Positions 25,573 to 34,001 are shown, counted from the first letter of the stretch. The stretch: 64,000 bases of DNA from UBA4093 sp036676455 (GCA_036676455.1 JAKFCW010000117.1:15181-79180), one strand, 5' to 3'. Numbers and translations are program-made. The notes: a model not told the origin generated them from the sequence alone.

Positions 25573-26475
25573 ATGGCCCGCTTGATTCGACGCAGCTTCT
25601 TGATTTTGGCCCTCTGGGCGGGGATGGCGGCGCCCACCGACGCGCATGCCTACCGGCTCGGCATGGTCTGCAAGAGCCTCGAAGGCGAGTACTGGGGGGC
25701 CGTTTCCCGCGCCGCCAAGCGCCAGGCCAAGGCCCAGGGCGTGGAGATTCTCCTGAAGGCTCCGCCGAGCGAATCCGACACCGCCGCCCAGATCCGGGCC
25801 GTCGAGCAGCTCATCGCACAAGGAGTCGACGGGATCGCCGTCGCCCCCGTCGACTCGAAGGCGCTGGGCCCGGTCGTCCGCCGGGCCATTCGTGCTGGCA
25901 TCAAGGTCGTCACCTTGGATACCGATACCGTGGACAAGGATCGCCTCGCCTACATCGGCACCGACAACCTCATGGCGGGACGTAAGGCCGGCGAGGCCCT
26001 GCTTCAGCTCACGTCCTCAGGCAAGGTGGCCATCATCACCGGAGTGCCCACCGCTCAGAACCTTCGACAGCGCGTCGAGGGCTTCCGGCGCGCCATGCTG
26101 GGAACGCACATCCGCCTGCTCAGCGAGCAAGCGGACGACGGGAGCCGGGAGAAGGCCCTCCGCATCGCCCAGGAGACCTTGGCGGCGCATCCGGATCTCA
26201 GCGCCATCTTCACCGACAATGCCATCGCCGGCCCCGCCGTCGGCGACGTGGTCCGCCGTTCGGGACGCAAGATCACCGTGGTCTCCTTCGATGCGACCCC
26301 GGCCATGCTCAAGCTGGTCCGCAACGGGACCGTGCAGGTCGTCATCGCTCAGAAACCCAATCACATGGGAAAGCTGGGAGTCCAGACGCTGGTCTCGGCG
26401 CTGGATGGCAAGCCCGTTCCACCGCTCATCGCAACCGAGGTGGACGTGATCAGCGCGCCGTCGCTCAAGCGGTAG
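25573..26475 (+). CDS. Periplasmic sugar-type substrate-binding protein (RbsB/type 1 fold), orphan
   Basis: Type 1 periplasmic binding protein of 300 residues. Signal peptide hydrophobic core FLILALWAGMAAP is cleaved near AHA. The mature part has the RbsB pattern: LGMVCKSLEGEYWGAV, GVDGIAVAPVDS, VVTLDTDTV, YIGTDNLMAG, LSAIFTDN and VVSFDATPAML, followed by AQKPNHMG. No ABC permease or ATPase is adjacent, so it may serve as a sensor rather than a transporter part. Its last 11 bp overlap the convergent STAS-like gene that precedes no other transport gene. Confidence 0.86.
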   Translation: MARLIRRSFLILALWAGMAAPTDAHAYRLGMVCKSLEGEYWGAVSRAAKRQAKAQGVEILLKAPPSESDTAAQIRAVEQLIAQGVDGIAVAPVDSKALGPVVRRAIRAGIKVVTLDTDTVDKDRLAYIGTDNLMAGRKAGEALLQLTSSGKVAIITGVPTAQNLRQRVEGFRRAMLGTHIRLLSEQADDGSREKALRIAQETLAAHPDLSAIFTDNAIAGPAVGDVVRRSGRKITVVSFDATPAMLKLVRNGTVQVVIAQKPNHMGKLGVQTLVSALDGKPVPPLIATEVDVISAPSLKR

Positions 26476-26830
26476 GCGCGAGCCTGACGTACGGGCAGAG
26501 ATGGGCGATCGCCGACATGCTCACCTTCTGCCAGGACACGCCCTCCGAGTACTGCAAGACGATCGCGTAGCGCGAGGACGCGTCCAGATCCGCCTGGCGC
26601 ATCGCCCACTTGATCACGGCCTTCACCGCCGACGGTTCCAGCGCCTCCAGCCGGCAAAGATCCAGCGTCACTCCGGCATGCCGGCGTGCCAGCGCCTCCT
26701 GATGCAACTGCTCCAGCACGCGTGTCAGAAAGTCCGCGTCGGCCTTCCCGCTCAACGCCGCGATCACGCCCTCCGGCCCCTGGGCCAGAATCAGGCGGTC
26801 GTCGCGTCCCGAGACCAGATCCATCCTCAT
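26465..26830 (-). CDS. STAS-like regulator (slr1659-type), variant phospho-site
   Basis: A 121-residue STAS-like protein related to the one at 37374: shared features are the helix VKAVIKWAMRQ, a VSWQKVSMSAIAHL segment near the end and overall length. Where the 37374 protein has NSSGI, this one has EPSAV, so only the second Ser, equivalent to the phosphorylated Ser of SpoIIAA-type proteins, is kept. It overlaps the upstream GGDEF gene (ATGA), so the pair is translationally coupled, as SiaC is with the diguanylate cyclase SiaD. The slr1659 family label is from memory of motifs. Confidence 0.68.
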   Translation of the reverse strand: MRMDLVSGRDDRLILAQGPEGVIAALSGKADADFLTRVLEQLHQEALARRHAGVTLDLCRLEALEPSAVKAVIKWAMRQADLDASSRYAIVLQYSEGVSWQKVSMSAIAHLCPYVRLAPTA

Positions 26831-27861
26831 GCCTCGGCCCTCCCGGCCATCCGGACCTGATTCCGGCCTCCGTGCTTGGCCTGATACAACGCGCGATCGG
26901 CCGCCGCCACGAGCCCCTTGACGTCCATTCCCTCGCTCAGCTCGGCGATTCCCAGGCTGGCGGTCACGTGCACGTTCCCTTCGCTCAGGATGACGGTCCA
27001 CTCCTGGATGGCTTGCCGCAGCCGGTCGGCCAGAATCCAGGCCCCCTCCGCGTCCGTGAACGGCAGGATCAGGGCGAACTCCTCGCCGCCGTAGCGCGCG
27101 GCCACATCCGAAAGCCGGACCGAGCCCCTCAAGAGCATCCCGATGCCCGCGAGCACCTGGTCCCCTGCCGGGTGGCCGTAGGTGTCGTTGATGGACTTGA
27201 AGTGGTCGACGTCCACCATGACCAGGGTCAAGGGGTGCCGGTAGCGCCGCGCGTGGTCCAGCTGCTCCGAGAGGCGCTGGTCGAAGTAGGTCCGCGAGCC
27301 CACCCCCGTGAGGCGGTCGGTCATGGCTTCCCCGATGGCCGCGTGGTAGAGGTCGTAGAGTCCCAGGGCCATGTCCAGCTTCTCCTCGAAGGCCTCGTGG
27401 GTCTTCTTCAGAACCCGGCGGGCGTTGGCTTCGTAGAGCAGCTGCGCCATGTAGGGTGCGTAGGTCTCCAGCAGCTCCAGACCCAAACCGCTTGGCGCCT
27501 CTTCCGCTTGCAGGTAGAGCTGAGCGATGACATCGGTGCCGACGTGAAGCGGCAGGGCGACGCCCCATGCGCCGCCTTCCACGGGCCGGGAGGCGAGCCC
27601 GCGCTCGAGCATGGCCTCGGCGAGCAGGTCCCGCGGCAGGTCCAGCGGGCTTTCGGTCCCGAGCAAGGCCGCCTGATCGAGGGTGTTGCCCAGCATGAGG
27701 GTGCCCATGGAGGCTCCGGCGAGCTGGGCGGCTTGATTCAAGAGGCGTTTGGTGCGGGATTCGGGCTGGCGATCGCGTGCGGCCTCGGCGGAAAGCCGCC
27801 GGATCAAGGCCAGGGCGCCTGAGGCATCATGGGGAGATAGGGATGTCGGAGTGGAGGTCAC
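26827..27861 (-). CDS. GAF-GGDEF diguanylate cyclase
   Basis: Cytoplasmic enzyme that makes cyclic di-GMP. The 344-residue product starts at GTG with GAGGA upstream. Residues about 25-155 resemble a GAF sensor domain, followed by a helical linker. The GGDEF domain covers about 175-340: DRLTGVGSRTYFD, VDVDHFKSINDTYGH, and the active motif RYGGEEFALI. The inhibitory I-site RLSD lies five residues before GGEEF, so product inhibition is expected. No membrane span. Its coupled partner is the STAS-like gene downstream. Confidence 0.92.
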   Translation of the reverse strand: MTSTPTSLSPHDASGALALIRRLSAEAARDRQPESRTKRLLNQAAQLAGASMGTLMLGNTLDQAALLGTESPLDLPRDLLAEAMLERGLASRPVEGGAWGVALPLHVGTDVIAQLYLQAEEAPSGLGLELLETYAPYMAQLLYEANARRVLKKTHEAFEEKLDMALGLYDLYHAAIGEAMTDRLTGVGSRTYFDQRLSEQLDHARRYRHPLTLVMVDVDHFKSINDTYGHPAGDQVLAGIGMLLRGSVRLSDVAARYGGEEFALILPFTDAEGAWILADRLRQAIQEWTVILSEGNVHVTASLGIAELSEGMDVKGLVAAADRALYQAKHGGRNQVRMAGRAEA

Positions 27862-27945
27862 GCGGGTTCCTCAATTACCAGCCGCAGGCGGTACGCGAAA
27901 CGGCGATCCGCTCGGATCATACCCCAAGCAAGCAGCGGTAAACGT

Positions 27946-29067
27946 TCACGCTCCGGCGAGCGCCTGGCGGATCTCGTCGCGCACCTCGGCATCGTCTTCG
28001 CGCTCCTGGGCGGCCTCCAGCACCTGGCGTGCCTCGGGGGTCGCGATCTGGCCGAGCGCCCACGCGACGGCCCCCCGGACGAGGGGCTCGGCATCGGTTT
28101 CCATGGCCTGCTTCAGGGCGGGAACGGTGGCGGGGTCCTTGGCGTTGCCGAGGGCGATCGCCGCGTTGCGAGCCAGCCCGCGGCGCTTTGTCCGCTTGAT
28201 GGCCGAGCCCTTGAAGGTGGCCGAGAATTGCTCCTGGGTCATGAGCAGGAGGTCGACCAGTGGCGGGAAGACTCGCTCGGCCCTGGGCTGGAAGGCGGGC
28301 TCTTCGGTCGTGGGGGCCTTGTTGTTCCAGGGGCAGACCTCCTGGCAGAGGTCGCAGCCGTAGACCCAGTCGCCCATGAGGGGCCTGAGCTCGTGGGGGA
28401 TGGGGCCGCGGTGCTCGATGGTCAGGTAGGAGATGCAGCGGCGCGAGTCGACGATGCCGGGGGCCACCAGCGCGCCGGTAGGGCAGACGTCCAGGCAGCG
28501 CGTGCAGGTGCCGCAGCGATCCGGGTGGGGAGTTTCCGCCACGGGAAGCTCGTGGGTCGTGAGGATCTCCGCGAGGAAGCCGTAGGTGCCGAGCTTGGGG
28601 TTGATCAGCAGCCCCGATTTCCCGGTCCAGCCCAGTTGCGCCCGGCTCGCCACGGAGCGCTCCAGCAGAGGGCCGGTATCGGTGTAGACACGGGCCTCCG
28701 GGTCCTCGAGGACCCGCGACAGCGCGCGCAGCTTCGAGACCACCACGTCATGGTAGTCGTCGCCCAGCGCGTAGCGGGCGAACCGGCCTCTCGGTTGGTC
28801 TGCGAGGGGCGTGCCGAGGGGACCCGGATGGTAGGAGTGGTAGAGGGCGAGCACGGTGCGGGCCTGCGGCAGGACCATGCGCGGGTCGGTGCGGCGCGTG
28901 GGATCCTTGGCCATCCAGGCCATGTCGCCGTGCATGCCGTCGTCCAGCCAGCGCTCGAGGACGGGCCTCTGCGGGTCCGGATGGGCCGCTACCGCCCCCA
29001 TGGCGCCGAAACCCAGCTCGCTGGCCGTCTCGAATAAGCGATTCCACAAGCCTTGCGCGTTCGTCAT
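27946..29067 (-). CDS. queG: Epoxyqueuosine reductase QueG with C-terminal HEAT repeats
   Basis: Cobalamin and iron-sulfur enzyme for the last step of queuosine synthesis in tRNA. The 373-residue product has the N-terminal cobalamin-binding domain, two [4Fe-4S] motifs (CGTCTRCLDVCP near residue 185, CDLCQEVCPWN near 240) and a HEAT-repeat tail from about 290 (RNAAIALGN, RGAVAWALGQI). The fit with QueG length and order is good. It is monocistronic and divergent from the subtilase gene. Confidence 0.94.
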   Translation of the reverse strand: MTNAQGLWNRLFETASELGFGAMGAVAAHPDPQRPVLERWLDDGMHGDMAWMAKDPTRRTDPRMVLPQARTVLALYHSYHPGPLGTPLADQPRGRFARYALGDDYHDVVVSKLRALSRVLEDPEARVYTDTGPLLERSVASRAQLGWTGKSGLLINPKLGTYGFLAEILTTHELPVAETPHPDRCGTCTRCLDVCPTGALVAPGIVDSRRCISYLTIEHRGPIPHELRPLMGDWVYGCDLCQEVCPWNNKAPTTEEPAFQPRAERVFPPLVDLLLMTQEQFSATFKGSAIKRTKRRGLARNAAIALGNAKDPATVPALKQAMETDAEPLVRGAVAWALGQIATPEARQVLEAAQEREDDAEVRDEIRQALAGA

Positions 29068-29117
29068 TCCCTGATCCTACCACCGGGACGCCCGGATCGG
29101 CCAGGTCGCGAATGAGA

Positions 29118-29144
29118 TTAAGAAACTTCTAAGAAAGTTTTAAG
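29118..29144. promoter_or_regulatory. 11-bp phased TTAA boxes upstream of the subtilase gene
   Basis: TTAA at 29118, CTAA at 29129 and TTAA at 29140, exactly 11 bp apart. Read on the minus strand they form 8-mers CTTAAAAC, CTTAGAAG and CTTAATCT with TTT spacers, close to the tandem layout of cyanobacterial Pho boxes. Confidence 0.55.
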
Positions 29145-29203
29145 TCACAGGGGCGATAAGGTTAAAACCACCGCTTCACTCTTCCACCCTTCAAGGAGGC
29201 AAA

Positions 29204-30364
29204 ATGGCCGTTCAGACCCGCTCGTCGCAGCTTCAGAACCTCGGTAAGGTCAAGCGCCTCAGCGATACGGCCGCCAACCGCAACCTGTTGCAAGCCGAAG
29301 CGGCCCGGGACGGCCTGCCCAGCGTGGTCGCCCGCCAGGGGGGAGACGTCTTGCTGCTCAGTGGCGCCGCGCGCACCGAGAGCCGCATCGCGCGCCTCAA
29401 CGCCGCCGACAGCGTGAGCAAAGGCGATCGCCTGACGATCGACGGCGCGGAGGCCTCGGTCCTCTTCACCGACGACGGCTTCAAGGAGATCCCGCAGGCC
29501 AAGGTGGTGGTCGCGGTGATCGACTCGGGCGTGGACATGGATCACCCCGCCCTGAAGGGCCGCCTGCTGCCCGGTTACAACGTCGAGACCAAGGGCCGCG
29601 ACGTCAACGACGAGATGGGCCACGGCACCCACGTCGCCGGCATCATCGCCGGATCCGCGCCTGCGCAGGGCCTCGAGGGCGTGGCGCAGGGCGTCTCCAT
29701 CCTGCCCATCAAGATCCCCAACCTCTCGACCAGCAACTCCAAGTTCATGCCGCAGCTCGCCGAGTCCATCCGCTACGCGGTCGATCATGGCGCCAAGGTC
29801 ATGAACATCAGCCTCGGCATCGAGCTGGACGGCTGGATGATGAAACTGATGCACGGCCGCAAGGTCAAGCAGGTCGAGGAGGCCATCCGCTACGCCGAGT
29901 CCAAGGGCGTCCTGGTGGTGGTCGCAGCCGGCAACAATGGCAAGGACAAGGCCGACACCGTCGGCTACCCCGGCAACTCCCCCAACGTCGTCTCGGTGGC
30001 CAACCTCGACGACAGCAAGAACGTCTCCAACCCCCGGAGCGGGGATCGCGTGCTCGCCACCCTGGCGGACCTGCTGACCCACCCCAGCTCCAGCCAGGGC
30101 CCCGCGGTCGACATCGCCGCGCCGGGCACCAACATCCGCTCGTCGGTGCCCGACGACTCGTTCGCCGACTACACCGGCACCTCCATGGCGGCTCCGTACG
30201 TCGCCGGCGTGGCGGCGCTGCTCGCGGCGAAGAATCCCGACTGGACCCCGGCGCAGATTCGCGAGCGCCTGTACAAGACCGCCGACGACATGGGCAAGAA
30301 GGGCCGCGACGACGTCTATGGCCACGGCGCCGTCGATCCTTACGAGGCTCTCTTCGGCCTGTAA
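29204..30364 (+). CDS. Subtilisin-like serine protease (S8) without a classical signal peptide
   Basis: Serine protease of 386 residues. The catalytic triad is clear: Asp in VIDSGVDMDHP (about residue 107), His in GHGTHVAGI (about 143) and Ser in GTSMAAPYVAG (about 328), with the oxyanion Asn in AAGNNG. An N-terminal domain of about 90 residues precedes it and could be a propeptide. The first residues (MAVQTRSSQLQNLGKVKRL) are polar and basic, not a signal peptide, so export or cytoplasmic role is open. TTAA boxes lie upstream and a second copy of its C-terminal codons lies downstream. Confidence 0.92.
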   Translation: MAVQTRSSQLQNLGKVKRLSDTAANRNLLQAEAARDGLPSVVARQGGDVLLLSGAARTESRIARLNAADSVSKGDRLTIDGAEASVLFTDDGFKEIPQAKVVVAVIDSGVDMDHPALKGRLLPGYNVETKGRDVNDEMGHGTHVAGIIAGSAPAQGLEGVAQGVSILPIKIPNLSTSNSKFMPQLAESIRYAVDHGAKVMNISLGIELDGWMMKLMHGRKVKQVEEAIRYAESKGVLVVVAAGNNGKDKADTVGYPGNSPNVVSVANLDDSKNVSNPRSGDRVLATLADLLTHPSSSQGPAVDIAAPGTNIRSSVPDDSFADYTGTSMAAPYVAGVAALLAAKNPDWTPAQIRERLYKTADDMGKKGRDDVYGHGAVDPYEALFGL

Positions 30365-30428
30365 ATCCTTCACCACTCGAACGTTGCTTCAGGTCAGCTT
30401 CGCTGCCTTACGCAACCGCCGCGGGCGC

Positions 30429-30452
30429 TACGAAGCGCTCTTCGGCCTCTAG
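30429..30452 (+). pseudogene. Possible 3' remnant of a second subtilase gene
   Basis: The last seven codons and stop of the subtilase (Tyr-Glu-Ala-Leu-Phe-Gly-Leu-stop, 30341-30364) recur here, 88 bp downstream, with 20 of 24 bases identical. All four differences are third-position changes that keep the peptide. Preceding bases (30408-30428) align only partly. This looks like the tail of a duplicated or deleted paralogue, not a functional gene. Confidence 0.4.
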
Positions 30453-30468
30453 TCCCGCGACGCTTCCA

Positions 30469-30506
30469 CCCGCCCGCTGCCCGAAATGGGTGCGGGCGGG
30501 CTTTTG
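30469..30506 (+). terminator. Rho-independent terminator
   Basis: GC-rich stem built on CCCGCCCGC and its complement with an inner extension, followed by CTTTTG. It ends the subtilase region before the SDR gene. Confidence 0.75.
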
Positions 30507-30573
30507 CTTGGAAGGCTGCTGGCAGGCTGCTAACATGAGAGGTCTGATCGGGATTGTGTAGAAAGGATGCGGC

Positions 30574-31323
30574 ATGGAGCTGGGTTTCGCGGGCAAGGTC
30601 GTCCTGGTGACGGGAGCGAGCCATGGGATTGGCCGGGGGATTGCACGGGCCTTCGCGCGCGAGGGCGCGCGGGTGGCCGTGAATTATGCCCATGACGAGG
30701 CGGCGGCGCAGGCGGTCGTGGACGAGATCGCATCGCAGGGAGGGCGGGCGATCGCCGTGAAGGCGCACGTCACGTCGGGTGCAGAGGTCCGGGCCATGGT
30801 CGAGCGGGTAGAGCACGAGCTGGGCCCTCTCGACGTCCTGGTCAACAACGCGGGCGTCGTGCGGCGCGGAGGGCTGTTTGCCATCACCGAGGAGATGTGG
30901 GACGAGGTCCTGGACGTGAACCTGAAGGGGACCTTCCTCTGTGCGCAGGCCGTGGCTAAGGGGATGGTCGCGCGCGGGAGCGGGGTGATCGTGAACATTG
31001 CCTCGATGCGGGGCGTCGAGGGGGCGGCCTCATCGATGCATTACGCGGCGGCGAAGGCCGGAGTCATCGCCTTGACCAAGAGCCTCGCCAAGGAGCTGGC
31101 TCCGCGGGTGCGGGCCGTGGGGGTGGCCCCGGGCTACGTCGACACCCGGATCCAGGCGGGCCTGTCCGCCGAGCAGCGGCAGGCCGTGGAGGCCGGCACT
31201 CCCTTGGGGCGCTTCGGGACGGAGGAGGACATCGCCGGGGCGGTGCTCTTCCTGGCTTCCGAGCGTGCTGCGTACGTGACCGGGCAGACCTTGCTGGTGG
31301 ACGGCGGCCGGGTGACCTGCTAG
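30574..31323 (+). CDS. Short-chain dehydrogenase/reductase (FabG-like)
   Basis: NAD(P)H-dependent oxidoreductase of 249 residues with the classical SDR layout: TGASHGIGRGIA (cofactor loop), NNAGVV, catalytic Ser in VNIASMRG, and YAAAKAG in place of the usual YxxxK with Tyr and Lys conserved. The C-terminal GQTLLVDGG is typical of 3-oxoacyl-ACP reductase-like members. It is not next to fatty acid genes, so its substrate is unknown. It precedes the Rieske gene by 100 bp and may have its own transcript. Confidence 0.88.
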   Translation: MELGFAGKVVLVTGASHGIGRGIARAFAREGARVAVNYAHDEAAAQAVVDEIASQGGRAIAVKAHVTSGAEVRAMVERVEHELGPLDVLVNNAGVVRRGGLFAITEEMWDEVLDVNLKGTFLCAQAVAKGMVARGSGVIVNIASMRGVEGAASSMHYAAAKAGVIALTKSLAKELAPRVRAVGVAPGYVDTRIQAGLSAEQRQAVEAGTPLGRFGTEEDIAGAVLFLASERAAYVTGQTLLVDGGRVTC

Positions 31324-31423
31324 CTCCCCGACGGATAACGTTTCTTGGACGCTCCTCACTACCTGCTTGCTGCCCCTTGCGATAGGGTCTTGGCGTTACC
31401 GCCCAGCAGAAGGGAGCGTCGAC

Positions 31424-31921
31424 GTGGCGAATTCGGACGCTGTTTCGCGCCGCAGTTTCATCTACCGGATCATCGGGGCGATCGGCGCGTTCATCGCGAT
31501 GCTCCTGGGGCTGCCCGTCATTGGGTACCTGCTCTCGCCGCTGATCCGGCGCCCGCAGACTCCCGCATGGGTCAAGCTGGGGCCGTTGAGCGACTTTCCG
31601 GTGGGCAAGCCGACCCTGGTGGGCTTCGAGGTTCCGGTCAAGGGTGAGGCGCCCTACAAGCAGGGCGCCTGGGTCGTGAACTGGGGAGACGGCCGCTACT
31701 CGGCCTACGATTCCAACTGCACGCACCTGGGCTGTCCGTACGACTGGAACCCGAACGCTGAGCTCTTCCTCTGTCCGTGCCATGGCGGGGCCTTCAGCAA
31801 GAACGGCGAGGTTGTAGGAGGCCCGCCGCCCCACGGCCTAGATACCTATGCCGTGCGCGTGGAGAACGGCTCGCTCTTCATCGGCCAGGCACCCGAGGGT
31901 CATGCCGGGCGGGGCGCCTAG
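31424..31921 (+). CDS. Rieske iron-sulfur protein of the quinol:cytochrome c reductase
   Basis: The [2Fe-2S] subunit that accepts electrons from quinol. The GTG at 31424 follows AAGGGAG; the product has 165 residues. A twin-arginine-type N-terminus (SRRSFI) leads one membrane anchor (residues about 15-40). Cluster motifs CTHLGC (followed by PYDW) and CPCHGGAF give the Cys/His pairs. It is 2 bp before the cytochrome b gene, forming the core of a bc-type complex. Confidence 0.92.
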   Translation: MANSDAVSRRSFIYRIIGAIGAFIAMLLGLPVIGYLLSPLIRRPQTPAWVKLGPLSDFPVGKPTLVGFEVPVKGEAPYKQGAWVVNWGDGRYSAYDSNCTHLGCPYDWNPNAELFLCPCHGGAFSKNGEVVGGPPPHGLDTYAVRVENGSLFIGQAPEGHAGRGA

Positions 31922-31923
31922 TC

Positions 31924-33330
31924 ATGCGCGGCCTGATCGATTGGCTGGACTTCCGGGCCAGCATCCGGACGATGGCCCACAACTTCCTCGACCGCTTCAT
32001 CCCGCCTGGCGTGAACTGGGCCTACACGCTCGGCAGCGCCACGACGGTGACCTTCATCATCATGGTCCTGAGCGGCATGCTCCTGATGATCTACTACCAG
32101 CCCTCGCCGCAGGTTGCCTACGAGTCGGTCGTCTTCATCCAGAAAGAGGTCTTCCTCGGCGGCTTCATCCGCAACCTCCATCACTGGGCCGCCTCGGCCA
32201 TGGTGATCCTGGTCCTGCTGCACATGCTGCGGACCTTCTACTGGGGGGCCTACAAGTTTCCCCGAGAGCTCACCTGGCTCTCGGGCGCCTTTCTCTTGCT
32301 GCTGGTGCTGGCCTTCGCGTTCACGGGGTACCTCTTGCCCTGGGACCAGACGGCTTACTGGACCACGGTGCTCTTCGGCAAGATGTCGGCAGTTGTGCCG
32401 GTCGTCGGCGACACGATTCGCGAGTGGATCCTGGGCGGCCGGGACGTGGGCTCGTACACGCTCACCCGCTGGTACGCGTTCCACGTCATTCTCTTGCCGC
32501 TCGCCACCATGGCTCTGATCGTCTTTCACATCTCGCTGGTCGTCCGCCAGGGCATCTCGAACCCGCCTAGCCGCGTTGAGCCTTACGCGACGGCCCCCGA
32601 TCCCCAGCGGGCCTACCTCGACTACTACGAGCAGCTAAAAAAGAAGGGCCAGCCCTTCTACCACAACGTCCTGGAGGACGCGATCGTCAGCCTCGTCGTG
32701 GTGGTGGCGCTGGTCATCATGGCCATGCTTTTTCCGGCCAAGCTCGGAGAGCCGGCCGATCCGGTCAGCACGGGCTTCGTGCCGCGGCCCGAGTGGTACT
32801 TCTTCTGGCTTTTCCAGGCCCTCTGGTACTTCCCGGGCCGCTGGGAGCTGGTCGGAGTGGTGGGCATCCCCACGCTAATCGGCATCTTGCTGTTGATCCT
32901 GCCCTTCGTGGATCACAACCCTCGCCGTCATCCCCTGTCGCGCCCCTTCACCGTGATCCCGGCGACGGTCCTGCTCGCCGTCGTGGTCTGGCTCAACGTG
33001 CAGGGCGCCAATGCCCCCAACACCGCGGGCCTGGACCCGACCGCGAGGACCAGCGTCCCCAAAGGCTACGAGAACCTGAACGAAGCCCAGAAGGTGGGCT
33101 GGAGCGTATTCCAGGATCAAGGTTGCATCAGTTGCCACGCCATCAAAGGAGCCGGTGGCCAGCTGGGCCCCGACCTCGCGGGAATCGCCGGCCGCCGCGA
33201 CGAGGACTACCTGAGGCGCTGGATACGCAACCCGCAGGCCATCAAGCCGGGCGTGGCGATGCCTCCCTACCCCAACATCCCGGAGGATCGCTTCAATTCC
33301 CTGATCGAGTTCATCAAGGCCCTCGAATAG
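31924..33330 (+). CDS. Cytochrome b fused to a C-terminal cytochrome c domain
   Basis: Membrane subunit of a quinol:cytochrome c reductase, 468 residues. About eight transmembrane helices carry the b-type haem histidines (HHWAASAMV and HMLRTFYWG in helix B, RWYAFHVILLP and FHISLV in helix D). PEWYFFWLFQ is the conserved PEWY quinol-site motif of the subunit IV part. After residue about 375 comes a periplasmic cytochrome c domain with CISCH and axial Met in VAMPPYP. The b and subunit IV parts plus the c domain are one chain, unlike b6f where they are separate. Confidence 0.92.
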   Translation: MRGLIDWLDFRASIRTMAHNFLDRFIPPGVNWAYTLGSATTVTFIIMVLSGMLLMIYYQPSPQVAYESVVFIQKEVFLGGFIRNLHHWAASAMVILVLLHMLRTFYWGAYKFPRELTWLSGAFLLLLVLAFAFTGYLLPWDQTAYWTTVLFGKMSAVVPVVGDTIREWILGGRDVGSYTLTRWYAFHVILLPLATMALIVFHISLVVRQGISNPPSRVEPYATAPDPQRAYLDYYEQLKKKGQPFYHNVLEDAIVSLVVVVALVIMAMLFPAKLGEPADPVSTGFVPRPEWYFFWLFQALWYFPGRWELVGVVGIPTLIGILLLILPFVDHNPRRHPLSRPFTVIPATVLLAVVVWLNVQGANAPNTAGLDPTARTSVPKGYENLNEAQKVGWSVFQDQGCISCHAIKGAGGQLGPDLAGIAGRRDEDYLRRWIRNPQAIKPGVAMPPYPNIPEDRFNSLIEFIKALE

Positions 33331-33385
33331 CCCGATGCGGGCCGCTCCCCTGTCGGGGACCGGCCGCTCGCGCTATACTGGGGCT

Positions 33386-33922
33386 ATGGTTATGTGGATC
33401 GTCGCGGGAATCGTCCTCTTCGGGGCCCTGCTGCTCGGCTTCCTGGTGACGCGGGACCCCGAAGCGGGCTTCGTCACGGACCTCGACCCGCAGTTGCAAG
33501 TCAGAGCCGAGTTTCTCGAGCCGCTGCCGTTCGCGCTCTTTCAGTCCCTGCGCGAGCCGCTGGCCACGCAAGGCCTCCTGATCTTCCCCAAGATGCGGCT
33601 CGCCGACGTCTTCGAGCGCGGGCGCCTCACGCCCACCGGCTGGCACCGTCTCAGCCGCTCGCAGGCCGACTTCGTCATCGTCGACCAGACCTTCCTGACT
33701 CCCATGGCGCTCATCCTCCTCGAGGCCGACCTGCCCAAGGACTACCTCGACAAGGAAAACACCGACCTCAAGGGGGCCGCCATCGCGGATGCCGGCCTGC
33801 CCTTGCTGCGGGTCAATGCCGAACCCACCGACGCCCCCTCCGAGATCGCCCAGGACGTCCTGGACTGGGTCGACGCGGTGGTCATCCCCTACGCGGATCA
33901 GCATCGCCCCCGCGCGCTCTGA
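33386..33922 (+). CDS. Membrane-anchored DUF2726-type protein
   Basis: A single N-terminal membrane helix (MVMWIVAGIVLFGALLLGF) is followed by a cytoplasmic domain like DUF2726: FPKMRLADVFER, SRSQADFVIVDQ and AGLPLLRVNAE. That domain is distantly restriction-endonuclease-like in other bacteria. The chosen ATG at 33386 is only 6 bases after a TATACT, so a leaderless transcript is possible. It is 178 residues long and is followed by a strong terminator. Biological role is unknown. Confidence 0.75.
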   Translation: MVMWIVAGIVLFGALLLGFLVTRDPEAGFVTDLDPQLQVRAEFLEPLPFALFQSLREPLATQGLLIFPKMRLADVFERGRLTPTGWHRLSRSQADFVIVDQTFLTPMALILLEADLPKDYLDKENTDLKGAAIADAGLPLLRVNAEPTDAPSEIAQDVLDWVDAVVIPYADQHRPRAL

Positions 33923-33936
33923 ACCCGATCCAGCTG

Positions 33937-33977
33937 AAAGAAGCGTCCCGCTCGATGGCCGAGCGGGACGCTTCTTT
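33937..33977. terminator. Bidirectional terminator
   Basis: Perfect 18-bp stem (AAAGAAGCGTCCCGCTCG) with ATGGC loop. It serves the convergent DUF2726 gene and the 34002 gene. Confidence 0.88.
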
Positions 33978-34001
33978 AGGCTGGGAGGCTGCGAGTCGTC
34001 G

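Noticed and set aside
26465..27568. A 367-residue minus-strand frame beginning within the GGDEF gene
   Set aside because: Its first two thirds are an out-of-frame reading of the GGDEF gene; only the last 121 codons, starting at 26830, form a real STAS-like protein.
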